Shown here: one piece after another, positions 1 to 7,356 of the stretch
How the letters are laid out: the number at the start of each line of letters is the position of its first letter
Position numbering within the stretch: the stretch's first letter is position 1
Origin: Mycolicibacterium sp. S2-37
Lineage (GTDB): Bacteria; Actinomycetota; Actinomycetes; Mycobacteriales; Mycobacteriaceae
Direction of reading: 5' to 3'
Assembly (NCBI RefSeq): GCF_017352375.1
Contig: NZ_JAFEVR010000008.1
Span: forward strand, 310,001-374,000
DNA: 64,000 bases
Translations under genes and position numbers: made by a program
Notes under the pieces: generated by a model
Told to the model about the DNA's origin: nothing
The model's input: the letters and a program-made list of their open reading frames with translations, nothing else
The model's database searches: none

Positions 1-328
1 GCTGATCGGCGGACAGCGGTTCGATGTGGTGCTCAACCTGGTGAGCACGACGCCGGAGCAGACCGCCGCTCTCGCCGAAATCGTCGCCGACGGCGGCTGG
101 TCCGTGGGCACCATGACATCGGCGCAGGAGGATCCGACCAGGGGCGTGCGTGCGACGCGGGTCTTCGTCCACAGCGACGCCGGCCAGCTGGCCGGTCTGG
201 TCGGGCGCGTCGACGCCCGCGAGCTGACGATCGACGTCGCCGATCGTCGCCCGCTGTCCGAGACCGCCGCGGTGCACGCGGATGCCGACGCCGGCCGTCT
301 GGCGGGCAAGACGATCCTGGTGCCCTGA
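1..328 (+). CDS. NADP-dependent (quinone-type) oxidoreductase, 3' end only
   Basis: The reading frame is open from base 2, so this is the C-terminal part of a gene that begins before the window. The visible 108 or so residues match the end of a medium-chain dehydrogenase/reductase of the zinc-independent quinone oxidoreductase type: a FDVVLNLV Rossmann strand, a GGWSVG strand near the cofactor, and a terminal GKTILVP strand. The substrate cannot be told. It ends 24 nt before a strong bidirectional hairpin. A diverged second copy of its last 24 codons lies at 5332-5412. Confidence 0.75.
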   Translation, partial: LIGGQRFDVVLNLVSTTPEQTAALAEIVADGGWSVGTMTSAQEDPTRGVRATRVFVHSDAGQLAGLVGRVDARELTIDVADRRPLSETAAVHADADAGRLAGKTILVP

Positions 329-351
329 CGGGGCCGATTCCTTCAGACACT

Positions 352-386
352 CCGCTGTCCCGCCGGATGGTCCGGCGGGACAGCGG
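352..386. terminator. Bidirectional hairpin terminator
   Basis: A perfect 16-bp stem (CCGCTGTCCCGCCGGA at 352-367 pairing with 371-386) closes a TGG loop. It sits between two convergent genes, the oxidoreductase ending at 328 and the transporter ending at 397 on the other strand, so it can serve both. There is no U tract, which is common for mycobacterial terminators. Confidence 0.75.
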
Positions 387-396
387 TGTCCGGTGT

Positions 397-1779
397 TCAG
401 TCGGTGCTGGAGCCGCGCGCCTGAGCGCCCGAGGCTGGGGTCAGCCGGCTCTCTTCGGTCAGCACCGCGTCGATCTCGTCGAGTTCGAGGTGCCTGCGAT
501 CCTTCGCGAAGGAGATGGCGACCATCGCCACCACGGTGGTCAGAATCGCGAAGCCGGTGACCATCCACAGCGACCCGTCGGCCCACAACACCATCGCGCT
601 GGCGAGCGCCGGGGTGAAGCTGGCCAGCAGGATCGATGCCATCTGGTAGCCGATCGATATGCCGGAATACCGCACCGCGGTGGGGAACAGCTCGCAGTAC
701 AGGGCGGGCAGCGGCGCGTAGACCATGGCATGACCCAACGCCAGGAAGATCGTGACGCCGACGATGATGCCCCAGAGCTGGCCGGTGTGTACCAGCGCGA
801 AGATCGGCCACGTCGTGACCACGATGATCGCACCGCCGATGAGGAACGTCCTGACCCGGCCGATGCGGTCGGAGAGTCTGCCGAAGACCGGAATCATGAT
901 GATGTTCGCCGTCGCGCCGACCATCGAGGCGATCAGCCCGTAGGACCGCGGCGCATCGAGGGTGGTCGTGACATAGGAGAGCACGAAAGTCGTGAACAGG
1001 TAATAGTTTCCGGCCTCGGCGAAGCGCCCGAAGATCGCGATCAGCAGCGAGCGCTTGTGGTCGCGGAACAGCACCACCGCGGGCGCCTTGCGCTTCTCGA
1101 TCTCCGCCTCCATCTTGGCCTTCTCCTCCAGGAACGCCGGGCTCTCGGCGGCCCGCAGCCGGATGTAGAGGCCGACGAACGCCAGCACGATCGCCAGTAG
1201 GAACGGAACACGCCAGCCCCACTCGTCGAAGCCGTCCCCGGAGATCCACGACGACAGCGAGACCGTGGCGGTGCCGAGCAGCAGGCCGGCCGACACACCG
1301 ATCTGCGGCCACGATCCGAATAGGCCGCGTTTCTCGCGAGGGGCGTTCTCCACAGCGATGATCGCCGCGCCGCCCCACTCACCGCCGACGGCGAAGCCCT
1401 GCGCCAGGCGCAGCACACACAGCAAAAGCGGTGCGGCGACGCCGATCTGAGCGTAGGTAGGCAGGAAACCGATCGCCGCCGTCGCCACGGTCATGATCGA
1501 GAACGTCATGATCAGCGTGGCCTTCCGGCCGATCCGATCACCGAGGTGGCCGGACACGAAGGCGCCGACGGGGCGGGCCAGGAAGCCGACACCGAAGGTC
1601 GCCAGCGAGACGATCTGGCCGACGGCTCCTGGCAGGTTGGGAAAGAACAGGTTGCCGAAGACGAGCGCTGCGGCGGTGCCGTAGATCGTGTACTCGTACC
1701 ACTCGACGATGGCGCCGATGGTTCCGGACTGCACGGATCGCCGGCGGAGTTGCTCCGGCGTCAAGGTGGCGGTGGCCAT
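397..1779 (-). CDS. MHS-family MFS metabolite:proton symporter
   Basis: 460-aa polytopic membrane protein of the metabolite:H+ symporter branch of the major facilitator superfamily. The N-terminus carries the family signature EWYEYTIYGTAAALVFGNLF. The loop between helices 2 and 3 is GHLGDRIGRK, and the matching repeat GRLSDRIGRVRT lies in the second half. The start at 1779 (MATATLTPEQ) is preferred; the frame is open upstream but that part looks non-coding. It is the last gene of the HisD-like/SDR/transporter operon, 49 nt after the SDR, so it probably imports the substrate of those dehydrogenases. MHS carriers usually take carboxylates, betaines or similar polar organic acids. Confidence 0.88.
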   Translation of the reverse strand: MATATLTPEQLRRRSVQSGTIGAIVEWYEYTIYGTAAALVFGNLFFPNLPGAVGQIVSLATFGVGFLARPVGAFVSGHLGDRIGRKATLIMTFSIMTVATAAIGFLPTYAQIGVAAPLLLCVLRLAQGFAVGGEWGGAAIIAVENAPREKRGLFGSWPQIGVSAGLLLGTATVSLSSWISGDGFDEWGWRVPFLLAIVLAFVGLYIRLRAAESPAFLEEKAKMEAEIEKRKAPAVVLFRDHKRSLLIAIFGRFAEAGNYYLFTTFVLSYVTTTLDAPRSYGLIASMVGATANIIMIPVFGRLSDRIGRVRTFLIGGAIIVVTTWPIFALVHTGQLWGIIVGVTIFLALGHAMVYAPLPALYCELFPTAVRYSGISIGYQMASILLASFTPALASAMVLWADGSLWMVTGFAILTTVVAMVAISFAKDRRHLELDEIDAVLTEESRLTPASGAQARGSSTD

Positions 1780-1828
1780 GATTCTCCGATCGGATGGTGC
1801 TGAGGTTTCTGGTGGTTGGCGGTCCGTG

Positions 1829-2575
1829 TCAGCGGATGGTGTATCCGCCGTCGATGGCGATGGTGTGGCCGGTGATGAGGCCGGCGGCGTCGCTGAGCAG
1901 GAAGAGCACCGCACCGACGATGTCCTCGGGTTCTCCGAAGCGGCCGGCGGGGATACGGGACAGCAATTCACCGGCCCAGTCCGGACGGCTCAGCGTCGAT
2001 TCGGTCAGTTCGGTGCGAACGAACGTGGGCGCGACGGCGTTGACCCTGATGCCGCTCGCCGCCCATTCGAGCGCGAGTTGTTTGGTCAGGTGGATGAGGG
2101 CCGCCTTGCTGGACCCGTACGCGGCGCGTTCCTCGATGGCGACGAGCCCGGCCTGGGAGGCGATGTTCACCACCGCTGCGGGGCTGGAGGTGTTCAGCCA
2201 CGTCGTCGCCAGGGCGGAGGTGAGGAAGAAGGTGCCCTTGAGGTTGGTGTCGAAGACGGTGTCCCAGTCCTGCTCGGTGACGTCGACCGCGGGCTTGGGG
2301 ATGTTCACGCCTGCGTTGTTGACGAGCAGATCGATTCCTCCGCTGTGGTCGAGCACCTCGGCGAGGGCACCGCGCATCGCGGTGACGTCGGTCATCTCGA
2401 CCGTCAGCGGCTGCGTTCCGTACCGACGGGCGATGGACTCGGCGGCGTCGCGGTCGCGGCTGGTGCCGTAGACCACGGCGCCCGACTCGGCGAGGCCATC
2501 GGCGATGGCCTTGCCGAGGCCGCGACCGGCACCGGTCACCAGAGCCCGCTTGCCCGTCAAGTCGGAACCGAACAT
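1829..2575 (-). CDS. Short-chain dehydrogenase/reductase (SDR)
   Basis: 248-aa classical SDR. It has the cofactor motif TGAGRGLG near residue 16, NNAG in the NNAGVN segment, the active-site serine in NIASQAG, and the catalytic YGSSK (Tyr-x-x-x-Lys). It ends in DGGYTIR, as many NAD-dependent family members do. The start is 6 nt after the stop of the HisD-like gene, so the two are surely co-transcribed. With the HisD/HpsN-like enzyme and a transporter it fits a catabolic module in which one enzyme oxidises or epimerises a secondary alcohol and the other oxidises the primary alcohol to an acid. The substrate is unproven. Confidence 0.85.
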   Translation of the reverse strand: MFGSDLTGKRALVTGAGRGLGKAIADGLAESGAVVYGTSRDRDAAESIARRYGTQPLTVEMTDVTAMRGALAEVLDHSGGIDLLVNNAGVNIPKPAVDVTEQDWDTVFDTNLKGTFFLTSALATTWLNTSSPAAVVNIASQAGLVAIEERAAYGSSKAALIHLTKQLALEWAASGIRVNAVAPTFVRTELTESTLSRPDWAGELLSRIPAGRFGEPEDIVGAVLFLLSDAAGLITGHTIAIDGGYTIR

Positions 2576-2581
2576 GCTGCG

Positions 2582-3928
2582 TTACCCGGCGAAGTCGTGA
2601 TCGGACCAGGGCAGCTTCTCGCCCCGGTATTTCGCGGCCCGCACGTCGCCCGAACGGGCGTGGCCCTCGAAAAGCTCGACCCGGGCAGCACGCCCGCACA
2701 GCTCGCCGAAGAAGGCGCTCGATTCGGTGTTGGTGACCTCCTGGTAGGTCACGGTGCGCAGGTACTTGCCGACCCACAGTCCGCCGGTGTAGCGGGCGGC
2801 GCCACGGGTGGGAAGGACGTGGTTGGTGCCGATCACCTTGTCGCCGTACGAGACACAGGTGCCCTCGCCGAGGAACAGGGCGCCGTAGTCGTGCATCTTG
2901 TCCAGGGCCTCGCGGGGGTTCTGGGTCAGGATCTGCACATGCTCGGACGCGTACCGATCGGCGAGCGCGTAAGCGTCGTCGAGGGTCTCGACGACGCGGA
3001 CCTCGCCCCAGTCGCGCCACGCAGGTTCCGCGAAGTCGCGGGTGGGCATGTCGACCAGGATGGTGTCGATGTGCTCCATCACGGCGCGGCCCAGTTCTTC
3101 GCTGGTGGTGATGAGGACCGCGGGTGAGTCGGGCCCGTGCTCGGCCTGTGACAACAGGTCGACCGCGACGATGAACGGGTCGGCGTGCTCGTCGGCGACG
3201 ATCAGCACCTCGGTCGGCCCGGCGAACAGGTCGATGCCGACCTCGCCGAACAGCTGGCGCTTGGCTTCGGCGACGAACGCGTTGCCGGGGCCGGCGAGCA
3301 TGTTGACCGGCTGGATGGTCTCGGTGCCGATGGCCAACGCCGCGACGGCCTGGATGCCGCCCAGCAGATAGATCTCGTCAGCGCCCGCTAGATGCATGGC
3401 GGCGATCGTGGCGTCGGGCACCTCGCCGCGGATGAGCGGCGTGCAGGCCGCGACGCGCTGCACGCCGGCCACCTTCGCCGTCACGATCGTCATGTGCGCG
3501 CTGGCCAGCAGCGGGTACTTGCCGCCCGGAATGTAGGCGCCGGCAGCCTGGATCGGGACATTCTTCTGGCCGAGGAAGACGCCCGGCAGCGTTTCGATCT
3601 CGAAGTCGGTCAGCGATTCGAGTTGCTTCTGGGCCATCACCCGGACCTGCTCCTGGACGAACTTGATGTCCTCGATGACCTGCTGCGGAACCCGCGCCAT
3701 GATCTCGTCGAGCTGCTCGGGGGTAACGAGGTAGCTGTCCGCTGAGTACTTGTCGAACTTCTCCGAGTACTCGCGCACCGCGGCGTCACCGCGGGTACGG
3801 ATGTCCTCGATCACGCCCTCCACCGTGGAGCGCACCGAGGCGGTGCTGCCCCGCTCGACGCTTTCACGCAGCGGCGTCTTGAGGTCCTTGGTCGGGATGG
3901 TGCTTGGGGTCGCGGTGGCGATCGTCAT
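2582..3928 (-). CDS. Histidinol dehydrogenase-family enzyme, HpsN-like (sulfopropanediol 3-dehydrogenase-like)
   Basis: 448-aa member of the histidinol dehydrogenase family, which performs a four-electron NAD-dependent oxidation of a primary alcohol to a carboxylate. Visible family residues are the zinc-ligand pair in QAEHGPDSPA, the catalytic Glu-His in ASEHVQI, and the zinc Asp in SYGDKVIGTNHVLPT. The C-terminal GHARSGDVR His is displaced relative to true HisD. The start at 3928 (MTIATATPST) has GGAGG six bases upstream. The context (SDR, MHS transporter, LacI regulator) is catabolic and not histidine biosynthesis. HpsN-type paralogues that oxidise dihydroxypropanesulfonate are the closest functional precedent, so sulfonate use is an inference. 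Confidence 0.72.
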   Translation of the reverse strand: MTIATATPSTIPTKDLKTPLRESVERGSTASVRSTVEGVIEDIRTRGDAAVREYSEKFDKYSADSYLVTPEQLDEIMARVPQQVIEDIKFVQEQVRVMAQKQLESLTDFEIETLPGVFLGQKNVPIQAAGAYIPGGKYPLLASAHMTIVTAKVAGVQRVAACTPLIRGEVPDATIAAMHLAGADEIYLLGGIQAVAALAIGTETIQPVNMLAGPGNAFVAEAKRQLFGEVGIDLFAGPTEVLIVADEHADPFIVAVDLLSQAEHGPDSPAVLITTSEELGRAVMEHIDTILVDMPTRDFAEPAWRDWGEVRVVETLDDAYALADRYASEHVQILTQNPREALDKMHDYGALFLGEGTCVSYGDKVIGTNHVLPTRGAARYTGGLWVGKYLRTVTYQEVTNTESSAFFGELCGRAARVELFEGHARSGDVRAAKYRGEKLPWSDHDFAG

Positions 3929-4018
3929 GAACTTCCTCCATCGGTGGGCGTCGACCGGCGGTGCCGCCTCGGTCACTCGAACGTGGCGCTTGTGCTGCGC
4001 GTCACTGACGAGGCTAGT

Positions 4019-4030
4019 GTATTCGTATAC
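4019..4030. promoter_or_regulatory. Candidate LacI operator site 1
   Basis: GTATTCGTATAC, a 10/12 palindrome centred on CG, in the gap between the HisD-like operon and lacI. It shares CGTATRC with the sites at 4106 and 4148. It lies about 90 nt upstream of the HisD-like start, a sensible position for repressing that promoter. Confidence 0.5.
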
Positions 4031-4105
4031 ATGTCAAGATGCAAGACTCCCGTCACACGATGGCACAAGAGGGTCGCTATCAGCGTGTTTCTGAGCCATA
4101 GGTGT

Positions 4106-4117
4106 GTGTTCGTATGC
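4106..4117. promoter_or_regulatory. Candidate LacI operator site 2
   Basis: GTGTTCGTATGC, a weaker half-symmetric copy of the motif at 4019 with the shared half CGTATGC. It lies 87 bp from site 1 and 42 bp from site 3. Confidence 0.4.
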
Positions 4118-4147
4118 ACCAAAGTCCGATCAGACAGAACGGTGCTC

Positions 4148-4159
4148 GCATCCGTATGC
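4148..4159. promoter_or_regulatory. Candidate LacI operator site 3
   Basis: GCATCCGTATGC, a 10/12 palindrome centred on CG like site 1, in the same divergent intergenic region. The CG-centred palindrome is the usual form of LacI-family operators. Confidence 0.5.
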
Positions 4160-4298
4160 ACAGCCTTGCGACGCGGTCGATCGTCGCGAGGAGAGCCGGA
4201 GCAAGTGAACAGAGCGGCGGGACGGCACATCTCGTGAGACGATCCGAGCCGAGGATCCCGATCGAGCAGCACTCCTCTTCGCACCAGCCCGGAGGATT

Positions 4299-4310
4299 GA
4301 ATACGAATGC
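4299..4310. promoter_or_regulatory. Candidate LacI operator site 4, over the lacI start codon
   Basis: GAATACGAATGC (reverse complement GCATTCGTATTC) overlaps the ATG at 4307 and matches the CG-centred motif of the upstream sites. If bound, it would block lacI expression and give negative autoregulation. Confidence 0.4.
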
Positions 4311-5314
4311 CGACGAGTCACGACGTCGCCCGCCTCGCGGGGGTCTCTCAGGCCACGGTTTCCCGGGCTTTGAGCGGCGGAAGCGTCAGCGCGGAGACAC
4401 GTAAGAGGATTCTCGAGGCAGCACAGGCGGTGGGCTACGTCCCGAACCTGGGTGCCCGTGCGATGAAGACCGGCCGGGTCAACACCGTCGGCGTCGTCGT
4501 CGCCGACCTGAAGAACCCGTTCTACCCCGAGATCCTCGATGCGCTGACGTGGTACCTGGACGGCGCCGGGCAGAAGGTGACGTTGTGGAACTCAGACGGA
4601 CCCGGGAACGACGCGGCGCTGGAGGCCATCAACGCCGGCTCCGTCGACGGCGTCATCTTCACGACCGTCACCGAAGCGTCCGCTCCCCTGCGTGCCGCGT
4701 TGGACGGGCACAAACCCGTAGTACTCATCAATCGCACGGTCGAGAGTCTCGCGTGCGACCAAGTCTCCAGCGACAACGTCACGGGCGGCAGGAACGTCGC
4801 CGACTACTTCTTGGATAACGGCCGACGCGAGATCGCGTTCATCGGAGGACCGTTTGCGGCCAGCACCGCCCGTGACCGGTTCCGCGGCTTCTCCGAGCGT
4901 CTCACCGAGGTCGACAGGCCACTGGCGCCCGAACGGACACTGGTGGGTCCCTTCAGCCACGACTTCGGCTACAGCGCCACCAACCGGCTACTCAACGCCG
5001 ACGCCCGGCCCAACGCGATCTTCTGCAGCAATGACCTGATCGCCTTCGGTGCCTTGGACGCCGCCCGCGCCGTGGGAGTGGCGGTACCCGCCGATCTGTG
5101 GGTCGTCGGGTACGACGACATCGCCATGTCGGCCTGGCCGGCGTTCGATCTCACCACGGTTCATCAGCCCAGCCGCGCCATGGCCGAAGCGGGCGCCCAG
5201 GCGCTGCTCGATCGGATTCGGCAGCCCACCGCTCCCTATCGAACGCTGACCTTCCGCTCGCAGCTGGTGGTCAGAGGATCGACGGCCGGCCGGCCTGCGA
5301 GTCCGGCGTCGTAG
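4307..5314 (+). CDS. LacI-family transcriptional regulator
   Basis: 335-aa regulator. The N-terminal helix-turn-helix reads DVARLAGVSQATVSRALSG with the hinge helix after it. A periplasmic-binding-like sugar/ligand domain follows, starting VNTVGVVVADLKNPFYPEI, and ends before a short Arg-rich tail. GGAGG lies 11 bases upstream of the ATG. It is divergent from the HisD-like operon with CG-centred palindromes in between, so it most likely represses that operon and responds to its substrate or a pathway intermediate. Confidence 0.9.
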   Translation: MPTSHDVARLAGVSQATVSRALSGGSVSAETRKRILEAAQAVGYVPNLGARAMKTGRVNTVGVVVADLKNPFYPEILDALTWYLDGAGQKVTLWNSDGPGNDAALEAINAGSVDGVIFTTVTEASAPLRAALDGHKPVVLINRTVESLACDQVSSDNVTGGRNVADYFLDNGRREIAFIGGPFAASTARDRFRGFSERLTEVDRPLAPERTLVGPFSHDFGYSATNRLLNADARPNAIFCSNDLIAFGALDAARAVGVAVPADLWVVGYDDIAMSAWPAFDLTTVHQPSRAMAEAGAQALLDRIRQPTAPYRTLTFRSQLVVRGSTAGRPASPAS

Positions 5315-5331
5315 CACAACCGGACAGCTAG

Positions 5332-5412
5332 TCGTTGTCCGAAACCGTCGCGGTGCATGCGGAATCAGATGCCGTGCAACTGCCGGGCAAGACGATCCTG
5401 ATCCCCGAGTGA
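5332..5412 (+). pseudogene. Decayed 3' remnant of an oxidoreductase
   Basis: The 26 codons before the TGA at 5410-5412 encode SLSETVAVHAESDAVQL followed by PGKTILIPE. Of 24 aligned positions, 17 match the C-terminus of the oxidoreductase ending at 328 (PLSETAAVHADADAG and GKTILVP). No start or upstream part is present: lacI ends at 5314, only 17 nt before the homology. This is a truncated paralogue or the scar of an insertion or recombination that placed the dehydrogenase operon and lacI between two copies. Confidence 0.75.
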
Positions 5413-5418
5413 CCGTCC

Positions 5419-6738
5419 TCAGCGGCTGACCTGTGCGCTGCCGTCGGCGTCCGCCGCGGCGTCGGCGGCGGCGGCGTCGGCGGCGTCGTCGGCGGCGTCG
5501 TCGGTCGAGCGCGTCACGGCAGGAGAACTCGGCTGCGAGACAACGCTTTCAGCGGAATTCGACGCCCCAGCGGTCGTATCCTCGGCCTCCTCCGGTTCGG
5601 CGCCGTGTTCGCGCTGTACGCCACTGTCCGCCTTCGTCACCGATTGGTAGCCGTCGGGTGCCGGAGTGGCAGGCGCGCGCATTGTCGGCATCGCCGGCGG
5701 CCGATACGCCCCGATCAGCGCACGGGTGTTGTCCACCGTCTCCTCGACGGCCGCGGCGAAATCGTCGATGACATCGGCGGGATCATGGACCGGGATCAGC
5801 TGCGCAGGCGTCGGGACCCACGGTGGGATGTCGCGGCGATAGCCCAGCTCGACGAAGAACGTCGTCATCGGCTCGACGATGTCGATCAGCGGCTCGGGCA
5901 CACCGAGGCCCCGCAGCGGCCCGAACAGGGGTAGGTCCTTCGTCGGGAAGAAGTAGTAGTCGGTATCGCCCTGGCTGCCCACGAAGAACTCGGCAGGATC
6001 CCCCGCGAGCGTCACCGCCTCGTAGTCCTCGTGGGTGTAGAAGAAGCCCGCCACCGCGTTGGCCACTGCGAGCAGGTTGACCGGATACATCGGGAAGTCG
6101 GCGAACCCGTCGTACCGCTGGGTGATGATGTCGGTGTCGAACTGGGTGTCGTTCGGCGCCGGGCCGTTGAAGTAGAAGTCGACGAACGGTAGATAGGCGC
6201 CCCAGAACCGGGTCATGACACCGCCGTTGGGCAGATTCAGCGTCCCGATGGTGACGAAGTCGATGTCGGGTGCGGGTGTCCCGATCGGGTATTGCTCGGC
6301 CAGCTTGCGCTTCTCGATGTAGGAGATCACCGAACTCTGCGAGTGGCCGAAGATGATCAGATCGTCGGAACCGTAGGTGGCCATCGCCGCTTCCAGATCG
6401 CTCACCCCGATGCGGACCGACGTGCCGAAGGGGTAGTCACCGAATCCGGTGACCGGCCAGGCCTGCTCAGGGGTGGTGACGGCGATGTAGCGGTCGATGT
6501 CGCGGCCCGGATGCGTCGGGACGATGAACTGGTTCTTCGCCATGTCGACGAACCACGGCGGCGGAGTGGGCGTGAAGGTGCCACTCATGACCAACGCGGT
6601 GGTGGCCAGAAGCGACACGGCTGATGACACGGTCGACGCCAGTGCGAGGACGGCTGCGGCGAGAAGGCTCAGGCATACGACGCCCATCGACTGCACTGCT
6701 TGGGCAGCCGTGCTCGCCCGTCGTCCGTTCGGTCCCAT
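5419..6738 (-). CDS. PE-PPE domain serine hydrolase without a PE/PPE head
   Basis: 439-aa protein with an N-terminal hydrophobic signal or anchor (about residues 14-50). A PE-PPE C-terminal alpha/beta-hydrolase domain follows (about 60-330). The nucleophile elbow GHSQS (Ser133) and the segment TPEQAWPVTGFGDYPFGTSV are typical of this mycobacterial family, whose members act as esterases or cutinase-like hydrolases. The last 80 residues are low-complexity Ala/Asp/Glu with runs of DAADDAADAAAADAAADAD, encoded by a GCGTCGGCG-type repeat. It is probably exported to the envelope by its own signal. The lipid or ester substrate is unknown. Confidence 0.85.
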   Translation of the reverse strand: MGPNGRRASTAAQAVQSMGVVCLSLLAAAVLALASTVSSAVSLLATTALVMSGTFTPTPPPWFVDMAKNQFIVPTHPGRDIDRYIAVTTPEQAWPVTGFGDYPFGTSVRIGVSDLEAAMATYGSDDLIIFGHSQSSVISYIEKRKLAEQYPIGTPAPDIDFVTIGTLNLPNGGVMTRFWGAYLPFVDFYFNGPAPNDTQFDTDIITQRYDGFADFPMYPVNLLAVANAVAGFFYTHEDYEAVTLAGDPAEFFVGSQGDTDYYFFPTKDLPLFGPLRGLGVPEPLIDIVEPMTTFFVELGYRRDIPPWVPTPAQLIPVHDPADVIDDFAAAVEETVDNTRALIGAYRPPAMPTMRAPATPAPDGYQSVTKADSGVQREHGAEPEEAEDTTAGASNSAESVVSQPSSPAVTRSTDDAADDAADAAAADAAADADGSAQVSR

Positions 6739-6953
6739 GCTCCGTCACCCGTCAGAGTGTCAATGGGGCGCCGGGGCTTCGCGGGCCTGGCTGCTGACCG
6801 GTCGGGACGGCGAAGAGCAGGCTCATTGCACTCCGCGCGGTCAGCCGCTCCCGTCGCCTCGTTCGCGTCCGTCGCGGCACCATGCCCAACCCCTTACTGC
6901 AGATGGTTACAGCAACCTAGCACCGAGTGGCATCGCACGAAGCCGGACGAAGG
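6739..6953. other. Non-coding spacer upstream of the PE-PPE-domain gene
   Basis: 215 nt between the PE-PPE-domain gene start (minus strand) and the hairpin that ends the RiPP precursor transcripts. Short frames here read Arg-rich and look spurious. It should hold the promoter of the PE-PPE-domain gene; no clear element was recognised. Confidence 0.4.
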
Positions 6954-6984
6954 CCGCCCCATGACCGAGTCGGCCATGGGGCGG
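6954..6984 (-). terminator. Hairpin after precursor peptide B
   Basis: A perfect 10-bp inverted repeat, CCGCCCCATG at 6954-6963 with CATGGGGCGG at 6975-6984 and an 11-nt loop. It begins 26 nt after the stop of the 59-aa precursor. It shares the CCGCCCCA stem sequence with the hairpin after the other precursor. No U tract. Confidence 0.6.
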
Positions 6985-7010
6985 CGGGAGGGGGAGGATG
7001 CGCGCCGAGA

Positions 7011-7190
7011 TCAGGCCTTCGTGCGGGTCCCGGTACCGGTGCCGTTGCCGGTGCCGGTGCCCGTTCCGTTCCCGGTGCCGGTGCCGGTGCCGTTGCCGCC
7101 ACGGCCGCCCTGCGCCGCGCGGAGCTCGGCGGGCGAGAGGGTCCGGATGCTCTGGCGACGCAGGGCGAGGGGGCTGTGGTTCTTACTCAT
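7011..7190 (-). CDS. RiPP precursor peptide B (double-Gly leader, Cys-free Gly-Thr repeat core)
   Basis: 59-aa peptide. The leader (residues 1-29) starts MSKNHSPLALRRQSIR and ends LSPAELRAAQGG, which fits the double-glycine consensus: L-12, S-11, E-8, L-7, A-4, G-2, G-1. The predicted core after GG is RGGNG followed by three Asn-spaced TGTGTG blocks and RTKA. It holds 10 Thr, no Cys and no Ser. AAGGAG lies six bases before the ATG. It is 62% or more identical to its tandem neighbour across leader and core. The nearby LanB and C39 exporter make it a substrate for Thr dehydration and leader cleavage. The final structure and activity are unknown. Confidence 0.88.
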   Translation of the reverse strand: MSKNHSPLALRRQSIRTLSPAELRAAQGGRGGNGTGTGTGNGTGTGTGNGTGTGTRTKA

Positions 7191-7254
7191 GAGGTTCTCC
7201 TTCGTGTTCGCGGCCCCGGGTGGGCCGCTTTCGAAAACAACTCTCGCCCGCCGC

Positions 7255-7272
7255 GCTCAACAGATTCTCAAC
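7255..7272 (-). promoter_or_regulatory. SARP-type direct repeat upstream of precursor B
   Basis: On the minus strand GTTGAGA, a 4-bp spacer, then GTTGAGC: heptamers repeated with an 11-bp period, the architecture bound by SARP/EmbR-type OmpR-like domains. It lies 65-82 nt upstream of the ATG at 7190, the same distance as the matching repeat before precursor A. Confidence 0.65.
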
Positions 7273-7298
7273 GGCGAAATGTCTGCTTGCACAAACGA

Positions 7299-7334
7299 AT
7301 ACCGCCCCACAACCGATCGGTTGTGGGGCGGTAT
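7299..7334 (-). terminator. 36-bp perfect palindrome after precursor A
   Basis: An uninterrupted 18-bp inverted repeat centred at 7316/7317 (arms start ATACCGCCCCACAACC). It begins 22 nt after the stop of precursor A and lies before the promoter repeat of precursor B. It can end or attenuate the precursor A transcript, so the two precursors are probably separate transcription units. Being perfectly symmetrical, it could instead bind a dimeric protein. Confidence 0.6.
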
Positions 7335-7356
7335 GCGGGGTGCCAGAGAGGTGAGG

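Noticed and set aside
367..1200. 277-codon plus-strand frame opposite the transporter
   Set aside because: Arg/Asp/His-rich composition typical of antisense to a GC-rich membrane-protein gene; the minus strand encodes a complete MHS transporter.
2582..3928. hisD of histidine biosynthesis
   Set aside because: No his genes are adjacent, the C-terminal His-containing segment differs from true HisD, and the operon has a transporter, an SDR and a LacI regulator.
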